Assembly: GCF_024128855.1 (NCBI RefSeq)
Contig: NZ_JAMYDV010000011.1
Location: forward strand, 53,143-117,142
DNA: 64,000 nucleotides
Direction: 5' to 3'
DNA from: Rhodovulum tesquicola
GTDB taxonomy: Bacteria; Pseudomonadota; Alphaproteobacteria; Rhodobacterales; Rhodobacteraceae
The position numbers and the translations under genes are program-made. Every line of letters starts with the position of its first letter. Position 1 is the first letter of the stretch. Below, one piece after another: positions 40,129 to 49,562 of the stretch. Below the pieces are notes generated by a model. It was not told where the DNA came from and ran no database searches. It saw only the letters and a list, made by a program, of their open reading frames with translations.

Positions 40129-40231
40129 GCAACGACGACAAGGGCAACCCGCCCCAAGGAGAGCGGCCCGCACGCATGGGCTGCCGGACAAAGCAAAACC
40201 GCCCCAACGAGGGCAAGACCGGAGAAGAGAA

Positions 40232-40651
40232 ATGCGTCACGCCCGCGGCTATCGCCGCCTGAACCGCACCCATGAGCACCGCAAGGCGATGTTCGCCAAC
40301 ATGGCCGGCTCGCTCATCGAACATGAACAGATCAAGACCACGCTGCCCAAGGCCAAGGAACTCAAGCGCATCGCCGACAAGCTGGTGACGCTGGGCAAGC
40401 GCGGCGACCTGCATGCCCGCCGCCAGGCCGCGGCGCAGCTCAAGCAGGACGCCCATGTGGCCAAGCTGTTCGAGGTTCTGGGTCCGCGCTATGCCGAACG
40501 CCAGGGCGGCTATGTCCGCGTGCTGAAGGCGGGCTTCCGCTATGGCGACATGGCGCCGATGGCCATCGTCGAGCTGGTGGACCGCGATCCCGACGCCAAG
40601 GGTGCGGCCGACCGCGCCCGGCTCGAGGCCGAGGCCGACGCCGAGGAATAA
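40232..40651 (+). CDS. rplQ: Ribosomal protein bL17
   Basis: A 139-residue 50S protein. [20 protein letters not shown], then [20 protein letters not shown], identify it. The ATG at 40232 has a GGAGAAGAGA site. It ends the ribosomal cluster and is followed by an intrinsic terminator. Confidence 0.98.
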   Translation: MRHARGYRRLNRTHEHRKAMFANMAGSLIEHEQIKTTLPKAKELKRIADKLVTLGKRGDLHARRQAAAQLKQDAHVAKLFEVLGPRYAERQGGYVRVLKAGFRYGDMAPMAIVELVDRDPDAKGAADRARLEAEADAEE

Positions 40652-40693
40652 GGCACGCCCGGACCGCCCGGACCGATGCCCGCGCAAAAGGAA

Positions 40694-40723
40694 AAGGCCC
40701 CGCCGGATGGCGGGGCCTTGTTC
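40694..40723 (+). terminator. Intrinsic terminator after rplQ
   Basis: AAGGCCCCGCC (40694-40704), loop GGAT, GGCGGGGCCTT (40709-40719), then GTTC. The 11-bp stem is perfect. It would also partly work on the minus strand, where a small gene ends at 40758. Confidence 0.85.
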
Positions 40724-40757
40724 AATCGGCCGCAGGCTCAATTCCCGGGCGCGATGT

Positions 40758-40943
40758 TCAGGCCATGACCTCGGCTCCCGCCCTCGCCCGGCTGTCCTCC
40801 ACGAGTCGGTCCATCTCGCGCAGCATCCGCTCAAGCTGGATATCGGCGACGGGCGTCGCGCCCAGGAATTCCAGCAGGTCCGTCCGGATGCCCGCGGGCA
40901 GCCGCATCAACTGGTTGAAATGGTTCGGGTGGATTGAATGCAC
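40758..40943 (-). CDS. Uncharacterised 61-residue protein divergent from luxR
   Basis: Not recognised. MHSIHPNHFNQLMRLPAGIR then a helical acidic C-terminus (LERMLREMDRLVEDSRARAG). The start has GGGGAG 10 bases upstream, and codon use is plausible. It has no signal peptide or membrane segment. It lies head to head with the luxR gene, sharing an 88-base region, so it may be co-regulated with quorum sensing. Confidence 0.5.
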   Translation of the reverse strand: MHSIHPNHFNQLMRLPAGIRTDLLEFLGATPVADIQLERMLREMDRLVEDSRARAGAEVMA

Positions 40944-40997
40944 CGTCTACTCCCCTTAACTATGCAATGCGCGCGCTCCTCGTGCAACAATTTACGG

Positions 40998-41026
40998 TTG
41001 ACTGCAAAACCTTCAACTTGTCTAAA
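40998..41026 (+). promoter_or_regulatory. Promoter of luxR, very close to the start codon
   Basis: TTGACT (40998-41003), a 17-base spacer and TCTAAA (41021-41026). The luxR ATG at 41032 is only 6 bases after the -10, about where transcription would start, so the message may be leaderless. No lux-box-like 20-bp palindrome was found in the 88-base gap. Confidence 0.55.
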
Positions 41027-41031
41027 AAGTC

Positions 41032-41643
41032 ATGTTCGAAAAGGCCGTGTTTGACAGGGAACTCAGGGTTCTCGACTCGTTGGCTCCCCAAGGGTACAAC
41101 ATCGGGCTCCACATACGCTTTACCTCCCCCCTGATGACCTTCCAGAGCTACGACCCGGAGTGGCTGGCCCACTACACCGAACGTGGATATGTCCTGCGCG
41201 ACCCGATGGTCGCCTGGGGCTTCTCAACCACCGGCGCGACACGGTGGAGCAATCAGAACATCCCCGATCCGTTCGGCATTCTCGAGGATGCCGCGCGTTT
41301 CGGCTTGAGGTACGGCGTGACGATCTCCTGGGGGCCGATCGCCTCCAGGACCATTGCGAGTGTGGCACGAGCAGATCGGGAATTCGAGGATGCCGAGATC
41401 GACAAGATCGAGGCCCTCGTGCGTCGGTTGCACGACATGACCGAGCCGCCGCAAGAGCTGACAAAGGCTCAGATCGAGGCGCTGAAATGCATCGCGGACG
41501 GCGACCGCCATGCGGCCGCTGCCAGCAAGCTGGGGATATCGGAAAGTGCGCTCAAGGCCCGTCTCGCCTCTGCCCGCGAGCGGCTGATGGCGCGCACCAC
41601 AGCCGAAGCGATTCAGCGCGCCAAGGATTACAGGCTGCTCTGA
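41032..41643 (+). CDS. luxR: LuxR-family quorum-sensing regulator
   Basis: A 203-residue protein. The N-terminal autoinducer-binding domain retains the ligand residues W44, Y48, D57, P58 and W72 (in EWLAHYTERGYVLRDPMVAW and GATRW). The C-terminal LuxR-type helix-turn-helix (about 140-200) is ELTKAQIEALKCIADGDRHA followed by ASKLGISESALKARLASARE. It is shorter than the usual 230-250 residues, mainly at the N-terminus. It has no Shine-Dalgarno site at its ATG. The synthase gene follows 57 bases later. It presumably responds to an acyl-homoserine lactone. Confidence 0.88.
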   Translation: MFEKAVFDRELRVLDSLAPQGYNIGLHIRFTSPLMTFQSYDPEWLAHYTERGYVLRDPMVAWGFSTTGATRWSNQNIPDPFGILEDAARFGLRYGVTISWGPIASRTIASVARADREFEDAEIDKIEALVRRLHDMTEPPQELTKAQIEALKCIADGDRHAAAASKLGISESALKARLASARERLMARTTAEAIQRAKDYRLL

Positions 41644-41700
41644 CGGCCGTCGCCCTCCGCAAGGTTACAGACCACACCACCAACCCTGCAGGAGGCTCTT

Positions 41701-42291
41701 ATGCAGACCACGACCCTTTCCTTCGAAAACCTTCACAACCATGGCGAGCTTTTCGCAAACATGCTTCGCGCGCGTCGCGAGCTTTTCATCGAGCGCAACA
41801 AATGGGACCTCCCCGAGGCGCTGGGGATGGAATATGACCAGTACGACACCCCCGCCAGCCGCTGGGTCGTCGTCCATGACGAGCTGGGCCAGGTGCTCGC
41901 GGGCAACCGCCTGACACCGACCACCGCGCGCTGCGGCATCTACACCTACATGATCCGCGACGCGCAGAAGGGGCTTCTGGACACCATCCCCTCGCACCTG
42001 CTGCATGACGAGGCCCCCGTGGCCGAAACCGTGTGGGAAAGCTCGCGGCTCTTCGTGTCGCAGCGCGTGCCGCTGGTCCAGCGCCGCCCGATCTACTTCA
42101 ACCTCGTGCAGGAACTGGCCAAGGCCGCCCGCAGCCTGGGCGCCAGCCAGTGCCTGACGCTGCTGAACGCCAACTGGACCCTGTGGTACAAGCGTGTCGG
42201 CATCGACATGACCGCCATGGGCCCGGTGATGGAGATCGACGGCATCAAGAACCAGGTGGTCTCGATGAACTTCGCGTCCAACCTGCACTGA
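41701..42291 (+). CDS. luxI: LuxI-family acyl-homoserine-lactone synthase
   Basis: A 196-residue enzyme that makes an acyl-HSL from S-adenosylmethionine and an acyl carrier. Conserved residues are visible: the Arg at 25/26, F29 and W35 in RRELFIERNKWDLP, D46 and D49 in EYDQYDTP, R70 in GNRLTPT, and E113 and R116 in WESSRLFV. AGGAGG lies upstream. Residues of the acyl pocket cannot be used to predict chain length safely. It pairs with the luxR gene upstream. Confidence 0.9.
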   Translation: MQTTTLSFENLHNHGELFANMLRARRELFIERNKWDLPEALGMEYDQYDTPASRWVVVHDELGQVLAGNRLTPTTARCGIYTYMIRDAQKGLLDTIPSHLLHDEAPVAETVWESSRLFVSQRVPLVQRRPIYFNLVQELAKAARSLGASQCLTLLNANWTLWYKRVGIDMTAMGPVMEIDGIKNQVVSMNFASNLH

Positions 42292-42301
42292 GGCTGCCCG
42301 A

Positions 42302-42327
42302 ACCCCCCGCCTGGGTGGGCGGGGGGT
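42302..42327 (+). terminator. GC-rich hairpin after luxI
   Basis: ACCCCCCGCC (42302-42311), loop TGGGTG, GGCGGGGGGT (42318-42327). It has no T-run, so it is a terminator candidate only. Confidence 0.45.
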
Positions 42328-42369
42328 GCCGGGGCGTTGACCTCCGGCCCGGGCGCACGCATATCCTGA

Positions 42370-43779
<1,410 letters not shown>

Positions 43780-43802
43780 CCGCCTTGCCCTAGGCTTGGC
43801 CG

Positions 43803-45122
43803 ATGGCTGACCTGTTCGACCGCATCGACCCCGCCCCCCCGCACAAGCCAGGCCCCCGCCCGCTGGCCGACCGGCTGCGCCCGAAACGGCTGGCCGAGGT
43901 GATCGGGCAGGACCATGTCCTGGGCCCCGAGGGGCCGCTGGGCGTGATGCTGGCCTCGGGCACGCTGTCCTCGCTGATCCTCTGGGGGCCGCCGGGCGTG
44001 GGCAAGACCACCATCGCGCGGCTGCTGGCCGACGAGACCGACCTTTCCTTCGTCCAGATCAGCGCGATCTTCACCGGGGTCGCGGATCTGAAGAAGGTGT
44101 TCGAGGCGGCGAAACTGCGCCACGCGAACGGCCAGGGGACGCTGCTGTTCGTGGACGAGATCCACCGCTTCAACAAGGCCCAGCAGGACGGGTTCCTGCC
44201 GCATATGGAGGATGGCACGATCCTGCTTGTGGGCGCGACCACGGAAAATCCCAGCTTCGAACTGAACGCGGCACTCCTGAGCCGGGCGCAGGTGCTGGTG
44301 CTGGAAAGGCTGGATCTGGCGCATCTGGAACTGCTGGCGCAACGCGCCGAACAGGAACTTGGCCACGCCCTGCCGCTGACCGGGCCCGCGCGCGAGCAAT
44401 TGCTGGAAATGGCCGATGGCGATGGCCGCGCGCTTCTGAACCTGATCGAGCAGATCGCGGCCTGGAAAGTCGAGGGCGCGCTGTCGCCCGAGGCGCTGGC
44501 CCGGCGGCTGCAGAAACGCGCCGCGCAATACGACAAGTCGGGGGACGCGCATTACAACCTGATCTCGGCCCTGCACAAGTCGGTGCGCGGCTCGGACCCC
44601 GATGCCGCGCTCTACTGGCTGGCGCGGATGCTGGAGGGCGGCGAGGATCCGCGTTTCCTGGCCCGGCGCATCACCCGGATGGCGATCGAGGATATCGGGT
44701 TGGCCGACCCGCAGGCGCAGACGCTGTGCCTGGATGCGTGGTCCGTCTATGAACGGCTGGGCAGCCCCGAGGGCGAACTGGCGCTTGCGCAGGCGGTGAT
44801 CTATCTGGCGCTCGCGCCGAAATCGAACGCGGGCTATGCCGCCTACAGGAACGCGCGGGCGGCGGCGAAACGCACCGGGTCCGAACCGCCGCCGAAACAT
44901 ATCCTGAACGCACCGACGAAGCTGATGAAGGACGAGGGTTACGGCGCGGGCTACGAATACGACCATGACGCGCGGGACGCCTTTTCGGGGCAGGACTATT
45001 TCCCCGAGGCGATGACCCGCGGCGTCTATTACAGCCCCGTGGAGCGGGGTTTCGAGCGCGAGCTGAAGCGCCGCCTCGACCATTTCACGAGGCTGCGTGC
45101 CCAGCGGCGGGGCGAGGGCTAG
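43803..45122 (+). CDS. rarA: Replication-associated recombination protein A (MgsA/RarA)
   Basis: A 439-residue AAA+ ATPase that acts at stalled replication forks. The opening PLADRLRPKRLAEVIGQDHV is typical. Walker A is GPPGVGKT (62-69) and Walker B FVDEIHRFNKAQQD; GATTENPSFELNAALLSR is the family's sensor-1 segment. The C-terminal domain with KHILNAPTKLMKDEGYGAGY is complete. It starts 23 bases after the protease gene. Confidence 0.95.
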   Translation: MADLFDRIDPAPPHKPGPRPLADRLRPKRLAEVIGQDHVLGPEGPLGVMLASGTLSSLILWGPPGVGKTTIARLLADETDLSFVQISAIFTGVADLKKVFEAAKLRHANGQGTLLFVDEIHRFNKAQQDGFLPHMEDGTILLVGATTENPSFELNAALLSRAQVLVLERLDLAHLELLAQRAEQELGHALPLTGPAREQLLEMADGDGRALLNLIEQIAAWKVEGALSPEALARRLQKRAAQYDKSGDAHYNLISALHKSVRGSDPDAALYWLARMLEGGEDPRFLARRITRMAIEDIGLADPQAQTLCLDAWSVYERLGSPEGELALAQAVIYLALAPKSNAGYAAYRNARAAAKRTGSEPPPKHILNAPTKLMKDEGYGAGYEYDHDARDAFSGQDYFPEAMTRGVYYSPVERGFERELKRRLDHFTRLRAQRRGEG

Positions 45123-45240
45123 CGCCGCGAGGGGTTTCGCCCCGGCTGTCGCCGGGGCGACCCGGCGGGGGGGCGCTGCCCCCCCGGACCCCCCCGGGAT
45201 ATTTGAGGCCAGAAGAAGCCAGGGCCGGGGGCGGTTGACA
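45123..45240. repeat. GC-rich intergenic repeat of Rhodobacterales type
   Basis: The stretch contains an 8-bp hairpin GGGGGGGC (45167-45174) with GCCCCCCC (45178-45185), then a C-run and the phrase GGGATATTTGAGGCCAGAAG. Similar hairpin-plus-phrase units are, from memory, scattered in intergenic regions of Paracoccus and Rhodobacter genomes. It may end rarA transcription. No ncRNA was recognised. Confidence 0.5.
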
Positions 45241-45269
45241 ACGCGCGCCAAGGCGCAGAAGGGAGGCCC

Positions 45270-45653
45270 ATGACAAGCATCGGAACGATCCTTCAGGTGG
45301 CGTTGGGCGGCGCGATCGGGGCGCTGGGGCGCTACCTCACCGGGCTGGCGACGATCCGGCTGATGGGGCCGGGCTATCCCTGGGGCACGCTGACGGTGAA
45401 TGTGCTGGGCTCGTTCCTGATGGGCGTGCTGGTGGTGGTGCTGGCGCGGAAGTTCGGCAATGCCTATGCGCCCTTCCTGATGACCGGGATCCTCGGCGGG
45501 TTCACCACCTTCTCGGCCTTCTCGCTGGATGCGCTGACGCTTTACGAGCGCGGGCAGGTCCATATGGCGGCGGGCTATGTCTTCGCCTCGGTCGCGCTGT
45601 CGCTGCTGGCGATTGCGGCGGGGCTGTGGGTGGCGCGGGGGCTGATGGCATGA
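45270..45653 (+). CDS. crcB: Fluoride exporter CrcB/Fluc
   Basis: A 127-residue inner-membrane protein with four hydrophobic helices. The motifs GGAIGALGRYL, GTLTVNVLGSFLMG and GILGGFTTFSAFSLD are the family signature, including the Thr/Phe channel residues and the sodium site. It forms antiparallel dimers that let fluoride out. No fluoride riboswitch was seen upstream. The stop overlaps the next gene (ATGA). Confidence 0.95.
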   Translation: MTSIGTILQVALGGAIGALGRYLTGLATIRLMGPGYPWGTLTVNVLGSFLMGVLVVVLARKFGNAYAPFLMTGILGGFTTFSAFSLDALTLYERGQVHMAAGYVFASVALSLLAIAAGLWVARGLMA

Positions 45654-46687
45654 CGGGCGTGCAGACCCTGACGGTGGCGCCGGGCGAGGGCGAGCAGCGG
45701 CTGGACCGCTGGTTTCGCCGGCATTTTCCGCATGTTCCCCAGACCCGCATCGAGAAGATGTGCCGCAAGGGCGAGATCCGGGTGGATGGCGGCCGGGTGA
45801 AACCCGCCACGAGGCTGGAAGAGGGCCAGCAGGTGCGCATTCCGCCGCTGCCCGCGCCGGGCGAGGCGCCGCCGCGCGCCGCGGTCGGCGAGGCCGATGC
45901 GGCGATGATCCGGGCCTGCGTGCTTTATCGCGACGACCACATCATCGCGCTGAACAAGCCGCCGGGGCTGGCGACCCAGGGCGGTAGCGGCCAGACCCGC
46001 CATGTCGACGGGCTGGCCGAGGCCTTGCGCTTCGGGCTGGAGGACAAGCCCCGGCTGGTGCACCGGCTGGACCGCGACACCTCGGGCGTGCTGCTGCTGG
46101 CGCGCACCCGCGCGGTGGCGCATGCGCTGACGGCGGCCTTCCGCGCCCGCGAGACGCGCAAGATCTACTGGGCCGCCGTCGCGGGCGTGCCCAGCCCCGC
46201 GATGGGCACGATCCGCTTCGGGCTGGTCAAGGCGCCGGGCCACGGCGCGGGCGGCGAGGGCGAGAAGATGCGCTGCATCCATCCCGACAAGGTGGACAAG
46301 ACCCCCGACGCCAAGCGCGCGGTGACCGATTACGCGGTGCTGTCCTCGCTGGCCAAGCGCGTCAGCTGGTGCGCGCTGGTGCCGGTCACGGGGCGGACCC
46401 ATCAATTGCGCGCGCATATGGCCGAGATCGGCCATCCCGTGATCGGCGACGGCAAATATGGCGGCTCCGGCCAGGTCAACGAGGGCGAGGGCTGGGGCGC
46501 GCAGCTGGGCGGCGAGGTCAGCCGCAAGCTGCACCTGCATGCCCGCCACCTGCGCCTGACCCATCCGGTCACCGGCAAGGTGCTGACCATCACCGCGCCC
46601 CTGCCCGAGCACATGAAGCGCACCTGGGACATGCTGGGCTGGGCCGAAAGCGACGTGCCCGCCGACCCGTTCGAGGATCTCGCGTGA
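45650..46687 (+). CDS. RluC/RluD-family pseudouridine synthase
   Basis: A 345-residue RNA modification enzyme read from the ATG at 45650, which overlaps the crcB stop. An S4 RNA-binding domain (about 15-80: RLDRWFRRHFPHVPQTRIEK) precedes the catalytic domain with the active-site block HRLDRDTSGVLLLART. It probably acts on 23S rRNA as RluC does, but RluC and RluD cannot be told apart by eye with certainty. Confidence 0.9.
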   Translation: MTGVQTLTVAPGEGEQRLDRWFRRHFPHVPQTRIEKMCRKGEIRVDGGRVKPATRLEEGQQVRIPPLPAPGEAPPRAAVGEADAAMIRACVLYRDDHIIALNKPPGLATQGGSGQTRHVDGLAEALRFGLEDKPRLVHRLDRDTSGVLLLARTRAVAHALTAAFRARETRKIYWAAVAGVPSPAMGTIRFGLVKAPGHGAGGEGEKMRCIHPDKVDKTPDAKRAVTDYAVLSSLAKRVSWCALVPVTGRTHQLRAHMAEIGHPVIGDGKYGGSGQVNEGEGWGAQLGGEVSRKLHLHARHLRLTHPVTGKVLTITAPLPEHMKRTWDMLGWAESDVPADPFEDLA

Positions 46688-47349
46688 GCGGGCTGCGGCT
46701 GGTGATCTTCGACGTGGACGGCACGCTGGTCGACAGCCAGGCGCATATCGCCGCCGCCATGACCGCCGCCTTCGCCGCCGAGGGGCTGGCTCCGCCGCCG
46801 CTGCCCGCGATGCTGTCGGTGGTCGGGCTCTCGCTGCCCGTGGCGCTGGCCCGTCTTGCCCCCGACCTGCCCGAGGAGGGCCGCGCGCGGATGGTGGAGC
46901 GGTATCGCGGCCAGTATTTCACCCGGCGCACCGAGACCGCCTCGCCGCTTTATCCCGGCGCACGCGCCGCGATCGAGGCGCTGGCCGCGCAGGACAACAC
47001 GCTTCTGGGCATCGCCACCGGCAAGTCGGGCCGCGGGCTCGACGCGATCCTCGCCGCGCATGGGCTGGCCCGCCATTTCGTGACCCGCCAGCATGCCGAC
47101 CTGCACCCGTCCAAGCCGCATCCCGCCATGGTGCTGGCCGCGCTTGACGAAACCGGGGTGGCGCCGGAAAACGCGGTGATGATCGGCGATACCGAATTCG
47201 ACATCGCGATGGGGCGCGCGGCTTGCGTGCGCACGCTGGGCGTTCGCTGGGGCTATCACCCGGCGGACCGGCTGGCCGCCGCGGATGCGCTGATCGAGGA
47301 TTTCGCCGCGCTGCCGGGCGCGCTCGACCGGCTCTGGGGGCGGGCATGA
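46684..47349 (+). CDS. HAD-superfamily hydrolase (phosphoglycolate-phosphatase-like)
   Basis: A 221-residue protein with a GTG start at 46684 that overlaps the stop of the synthase gene. Motif I is IFDVDGTLVDSQ, motif II is GIATGKSGRGLD, motif III Lys lies in HPSKPHPAMV, and motif IV is MIGDTEFDIAMGRAA. The helical cap (HAD subfamily IA) follows motif I. The family hydrolyses small phosphoesters. It is translationally coupled to genes on both sides. Confidence 0.9.
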   Translation: MSGLRLVIFDVDGTLVDSQAHIAAAMTAAFAAEGLAPPPLPAMLSVVGLSLPVALARLAPDLPEEGRARMVERYRGQYFTRRTETASPLYPGARAAIEALAAQDNTLLGIATGKSGRGLDAILAAHGLARHFVTRQHADLHPSKPHPAMVLAALDETGVAPENAVMIGDTEFDIAMGRAACVRTLGVRWGYHPADRLAAADALIEDFAALPGALDRLWGRA

Positions 47350-48065
47350 CCGCCTGGGCACCGAAACGCTTCTGGGCAGAGGCCAGCGTGGACGAGACCG
47401 AGGCGGGCTTTGCCGTGCTGCTCGACGGCCGCCCGGTCCGCACCCCGGCCAAGGCCGCCTTCCTGCTGCCCACCCGCGCCATGGCCGAGGCCGCCGCCGC
47501 CGAATGGGACGCGCAGGAGCGCGAACTGCGCCCGCTGACCATGCCCGTCACCCGCGCCGCCAATGCCGCCATCGACCGGGTCCGCCCCCAGCAGGCCGAG
47601 GTCGCTTGCCTGATCGCGGCCTATGGCGAAAGCGACCTGATCTGCCACCGCGCCGACAGCCCCGCCGAACTGGTCGCCCGCCAGGCGGCGTCCTGGGACC
47701 CGCTGCTCGACTGGGCGCGCGACAGCCTCCGCGCCCCGCTGATCCCGACCGCGGGCCTCCTGCCCTGTGCCCAGCCCGCCGACAGCCTTGCCCGTCTGGC
47801 GGCCCGGGTGGCGGCACAGGATGCCTTTGCGCTGACCGCGCTGCATGACCTGGTGGCGCTGTCGGGCTCTCTGGTGATCGGGCTGGCCGCGCTCGACCGG
47901 GCGGTGGCGCCGATCGAACGGCTCTGGGATCTCTCGCGCATCGACGAGACCTGGCAACAGGATCAATGGGGCATCGACGACGAGGCCGCCGAGGTCGCGG
48001 CCGCCCGGCGGCGCGACTTCCTTCAGGCCCGCCGCTTCCTCGATCTCGCGCGCCCGATGCCGTGA
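47346..48065 (+). CDS. ATP12-family F1-ATPase assembly chaperone
   Basis: A 239-residue protein that overlaps the HAD gene by 4 bases. KRFWAEASVDETEAGFAVLL, then DGRPVRTPAKAAFLLPT, and the segment AEWDAQERELRPLTMPVTRA are characteristic of ATP12, which in mitochondria and alphaproteobacteria assists F1 alpha-subunit assembly. LICHRADSPAELVARQAASW follows, as in the family. The ATP synthase genes are not nearby. Confidence 0.9.
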   Translation: MTAWAPKRFWAEASVDETEAGFAVLLDGRPVRTPAKAAFLLPTRAMAEAAAAEWDAQERELRPLTMPVTRAANAAIDRVRPQQAEVACLIAAYGESDLICHRADSPAELVARQAASWDPLLDWARDSLRAPLIPTAGLLPCAQPADSLARLAARVAAQDAFALTALHDLVALSGSLVIGLAALDRAVAPIERLWDLSRIDETWQQDQWGIDDEAAEVAAARRRDFLQARRFLDLARPMP

Positions 48066-48290
48066 TCCTGCCGGGCTGGCGGCAGGTGCCGGGTCTGCGC
48101 ACATGCGCAGGACCGGCCGGGGGAAAGACAGGCGGGGGAAGATGCGGGCCTGTGCGGCCTTGACCTCGCCCGGTTAATTTGCCCAATCTTGCACCGCCGA
48201 TGGGGGTGCGTTATCCGGGCGGGCCATTGCCCGGGCAAGGCGGGCAGAACTGGCCGTCCGAGGGGCGGAAAAACTCGGGAAGAGGTGCAA

Positions 48291-49313
48291 ATGATACGAT
48301 CCCTCCTGCTCGGCGTGTTCGCCGCCGCCAGCCTCGGGGCGGGATCCGTTCCCGCCGAAACGCTGGAGGCGGTCAGGGAGCGGGGCAAGGTCAGCTGCGG
48401 CATCAACTCCCGGCTCGTAGGCTTCTCGGCCCCCGATTCAAGTGACAACTGGCAGGGGTTCGACGTGGCGATCTGCCGCGCCGTGGCCGCGGCCGTGCTG
48501 TCCGATGCCGCGGCGGTGGAGTTCCATGTCGCCGGCACCGATGCGGAAGGCATGGACCTGCTGACGGACGGCAAGATCGACATCCTGTCGCGCAACATCG
48601 CCTGGACCTTCGGGCGCGATGTCGGCCAGGACGTCACCTTCGTCGGCGTCAGCTATTACGACGGCCAGGGGGTCATGGTGCCGAAATCCCTCGGGATCGC
48701 CTCGGCCCGCGAACTCGACGAGGCGACGGTCTGCATTCCCGGCGGCGCGGGCAGCCAGGCGAATATGGCGCGGCTGTTCGCCGCGAACAATACCGGCTTC
48801 CAGCCGGTGCCGGTGGACAGCGACGAGACCGCGGTTCAGAAATACCTCGCGGGCGAATGCGAGGCCTACACCAACGACGCCTCCGCGCTGGCCGCCACCC
48901 GCGCCACCTTCGAGGATCCGGCCGCGCATGTGATCCTGCCCGAGCTTGTCTCCAAGGAACCGCTGGGGCCCGTCGTGCGCCATGGCGACGATGACTGGGC
49001 CGATATCGTGCGCTGGACGCTGAACGCGCTGATCGCCGCCGAGGAATACGGCGTGACCTCGGCCAATATCGACGAGCTGGCCGCCAACCCGACCTCGACC
49101 CCCGAGATCAACCGCCTGCTCGGCACCGAGGGCGATCTGGGCGCGATGCTTGGCCTGCAAGCGGACTGGGCCGTCAGGGCGATCAAGGCCGGCGGCAATT
49201 ACGGCGAGCTGTTCGAGAAATATATCGGACAGAAGACCCCGGTCGGTCTGGCGCGCGGGCTGAACGCGCAATGGACCAATGGCGGGCTTCTTTACGCCCT
49301 GCCCTTCCGCTAG
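48291..49313 (+). CDS. Amino-acid ABC transporter substrate-binding protein
   Basis: A 340-residue periplasmic protein from an ATG with AGAGGTGC upstream. The Sec signal MIRSLLLGVFAAASLGAG is followed by ETLEAVRERGKVSCGINSRL, typical of AapJ/GltI-type (PBP family 3) receptors; then WQGFDVAICRAVAAAVL, DILSRNIAWTFGRD and CEAYTNDASALAATR. General L-amino acid receptors of the AapJ type have this length. No permease or ATPase genes are adjacent, which is unusual. Confidence 0.9.
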   Translation: MIRSLLLGVFAAASLGAGSVPAETLEAVRERGKVSCGINSRLVGFSAPDSSDNWQGFDVAICRAVAAAVLSDAAAVEFHVAGTDAEGMDLLTDGKIDILSRNIAWTFGRDVGQDVTFVGVSYYDGQGVMVPKSLGIASARELDEATVCIPGGAGSQANMARLFAANNTGFQPVPVDSDETAVQKYLAGECEAYTNDASALAATRATFEDPAAHVILPELVSKEPLGPVVRHGDDDWADIVRWTLNALIAAEEYGVTSANIDELAANPTSTPEINRLLGTEGDLGAMLGLQADWAVRAIKAGGNYGELFEKYIGQKTPVGLARGLNAQWTNGGLLYALPFR

Positions 49314-49324
49314 GCCCGGCCGCT

Positions 49325-49339
49325 GGGGGGCGTCCCCCC
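49325..49339 (+). terminator. Short G/C hairpin after the binding-protein gene
   Basis: GGGGGG (49325-49330), CGT, CCCCCC (49334-49339), followed by C and TTCCCCC. It lacks a T-run, so it is only a possible terminator. Confidence 0.35.
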
Positions 49340-49404
49340 CTTCCCCCGATCCCCCCACCGACAGCCCGCGTCGGGGATGTCGGCTTTGCGACCAGAACCC
49401 GACA

Positions 49405-49448
49405 GAAAGTCCGATGAAAGTCCGATGAAAATCCGACGGTTTTCCGAT
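49405..49448 (+). repeat. Four tandem 11-bp repeats upstream of the ferredoxin promoter
   Basis: GAAAGTCCGAT (49405-49415), GAAAGTCCGAT (49416-49426), GAAAATCCGAC (49427-49437) and GGTTTTCCGAT (49438-49448). A partial fifth unit GAACCCGACA lies just before. The period is about one helical turn, so a protein could bind all on one face. The last unit ends 17 bases before the -24/-12 promoter. Confidence 0.7.
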
Positions 49449-49465
49449 TTCGGGGATCCGCCGCC

Positions 49466-49482
49466 TTGGCACGCTTGCTGCT
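49466..49482 (+). promoter_or_regulatory. Sigma-54 (RpoN) -24/-12 promoter
   Basis: TTGGCACGCTTGCTGCT matches the consensus TTGGCACG-N4-TTGCT at 12 of 13 fixed positions, with the essential GG (49468-49469) and GC (49480-49481) exactly 10 bases apart. It lies 80 bases upstream of the ferredoxin gene. Sigma-54 promoters need an upstream activator; the 11-bp repeats are candidate sites. A TGT-N10-ACC sequence at 49378-49393 is one base from a NifA site. Confidence 0.7.
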
Positions 49483-49562
49483 AGCTCTCCGGCGGGGACG
49501 CGCAAGCGATTAACCCCGAGATTCCCGCCCCTTCCGGGGCGCCAAGGACAGGAAAACGTGAC

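Noticed and set aside
40944..41700. lux box upstream of luxR or luxI
   Set aside because: No 18-20 bp imperfect palindrome of lux-box type was seen in either gap; a TGCA pair near 40964-40987 is too weak.
45123..45269. Fluoride riboswitch upstream of crcB
   Set aside because: The expected GG-N-GATG core and pseudoknot elements were not found; only a GC-rich repeat is there.
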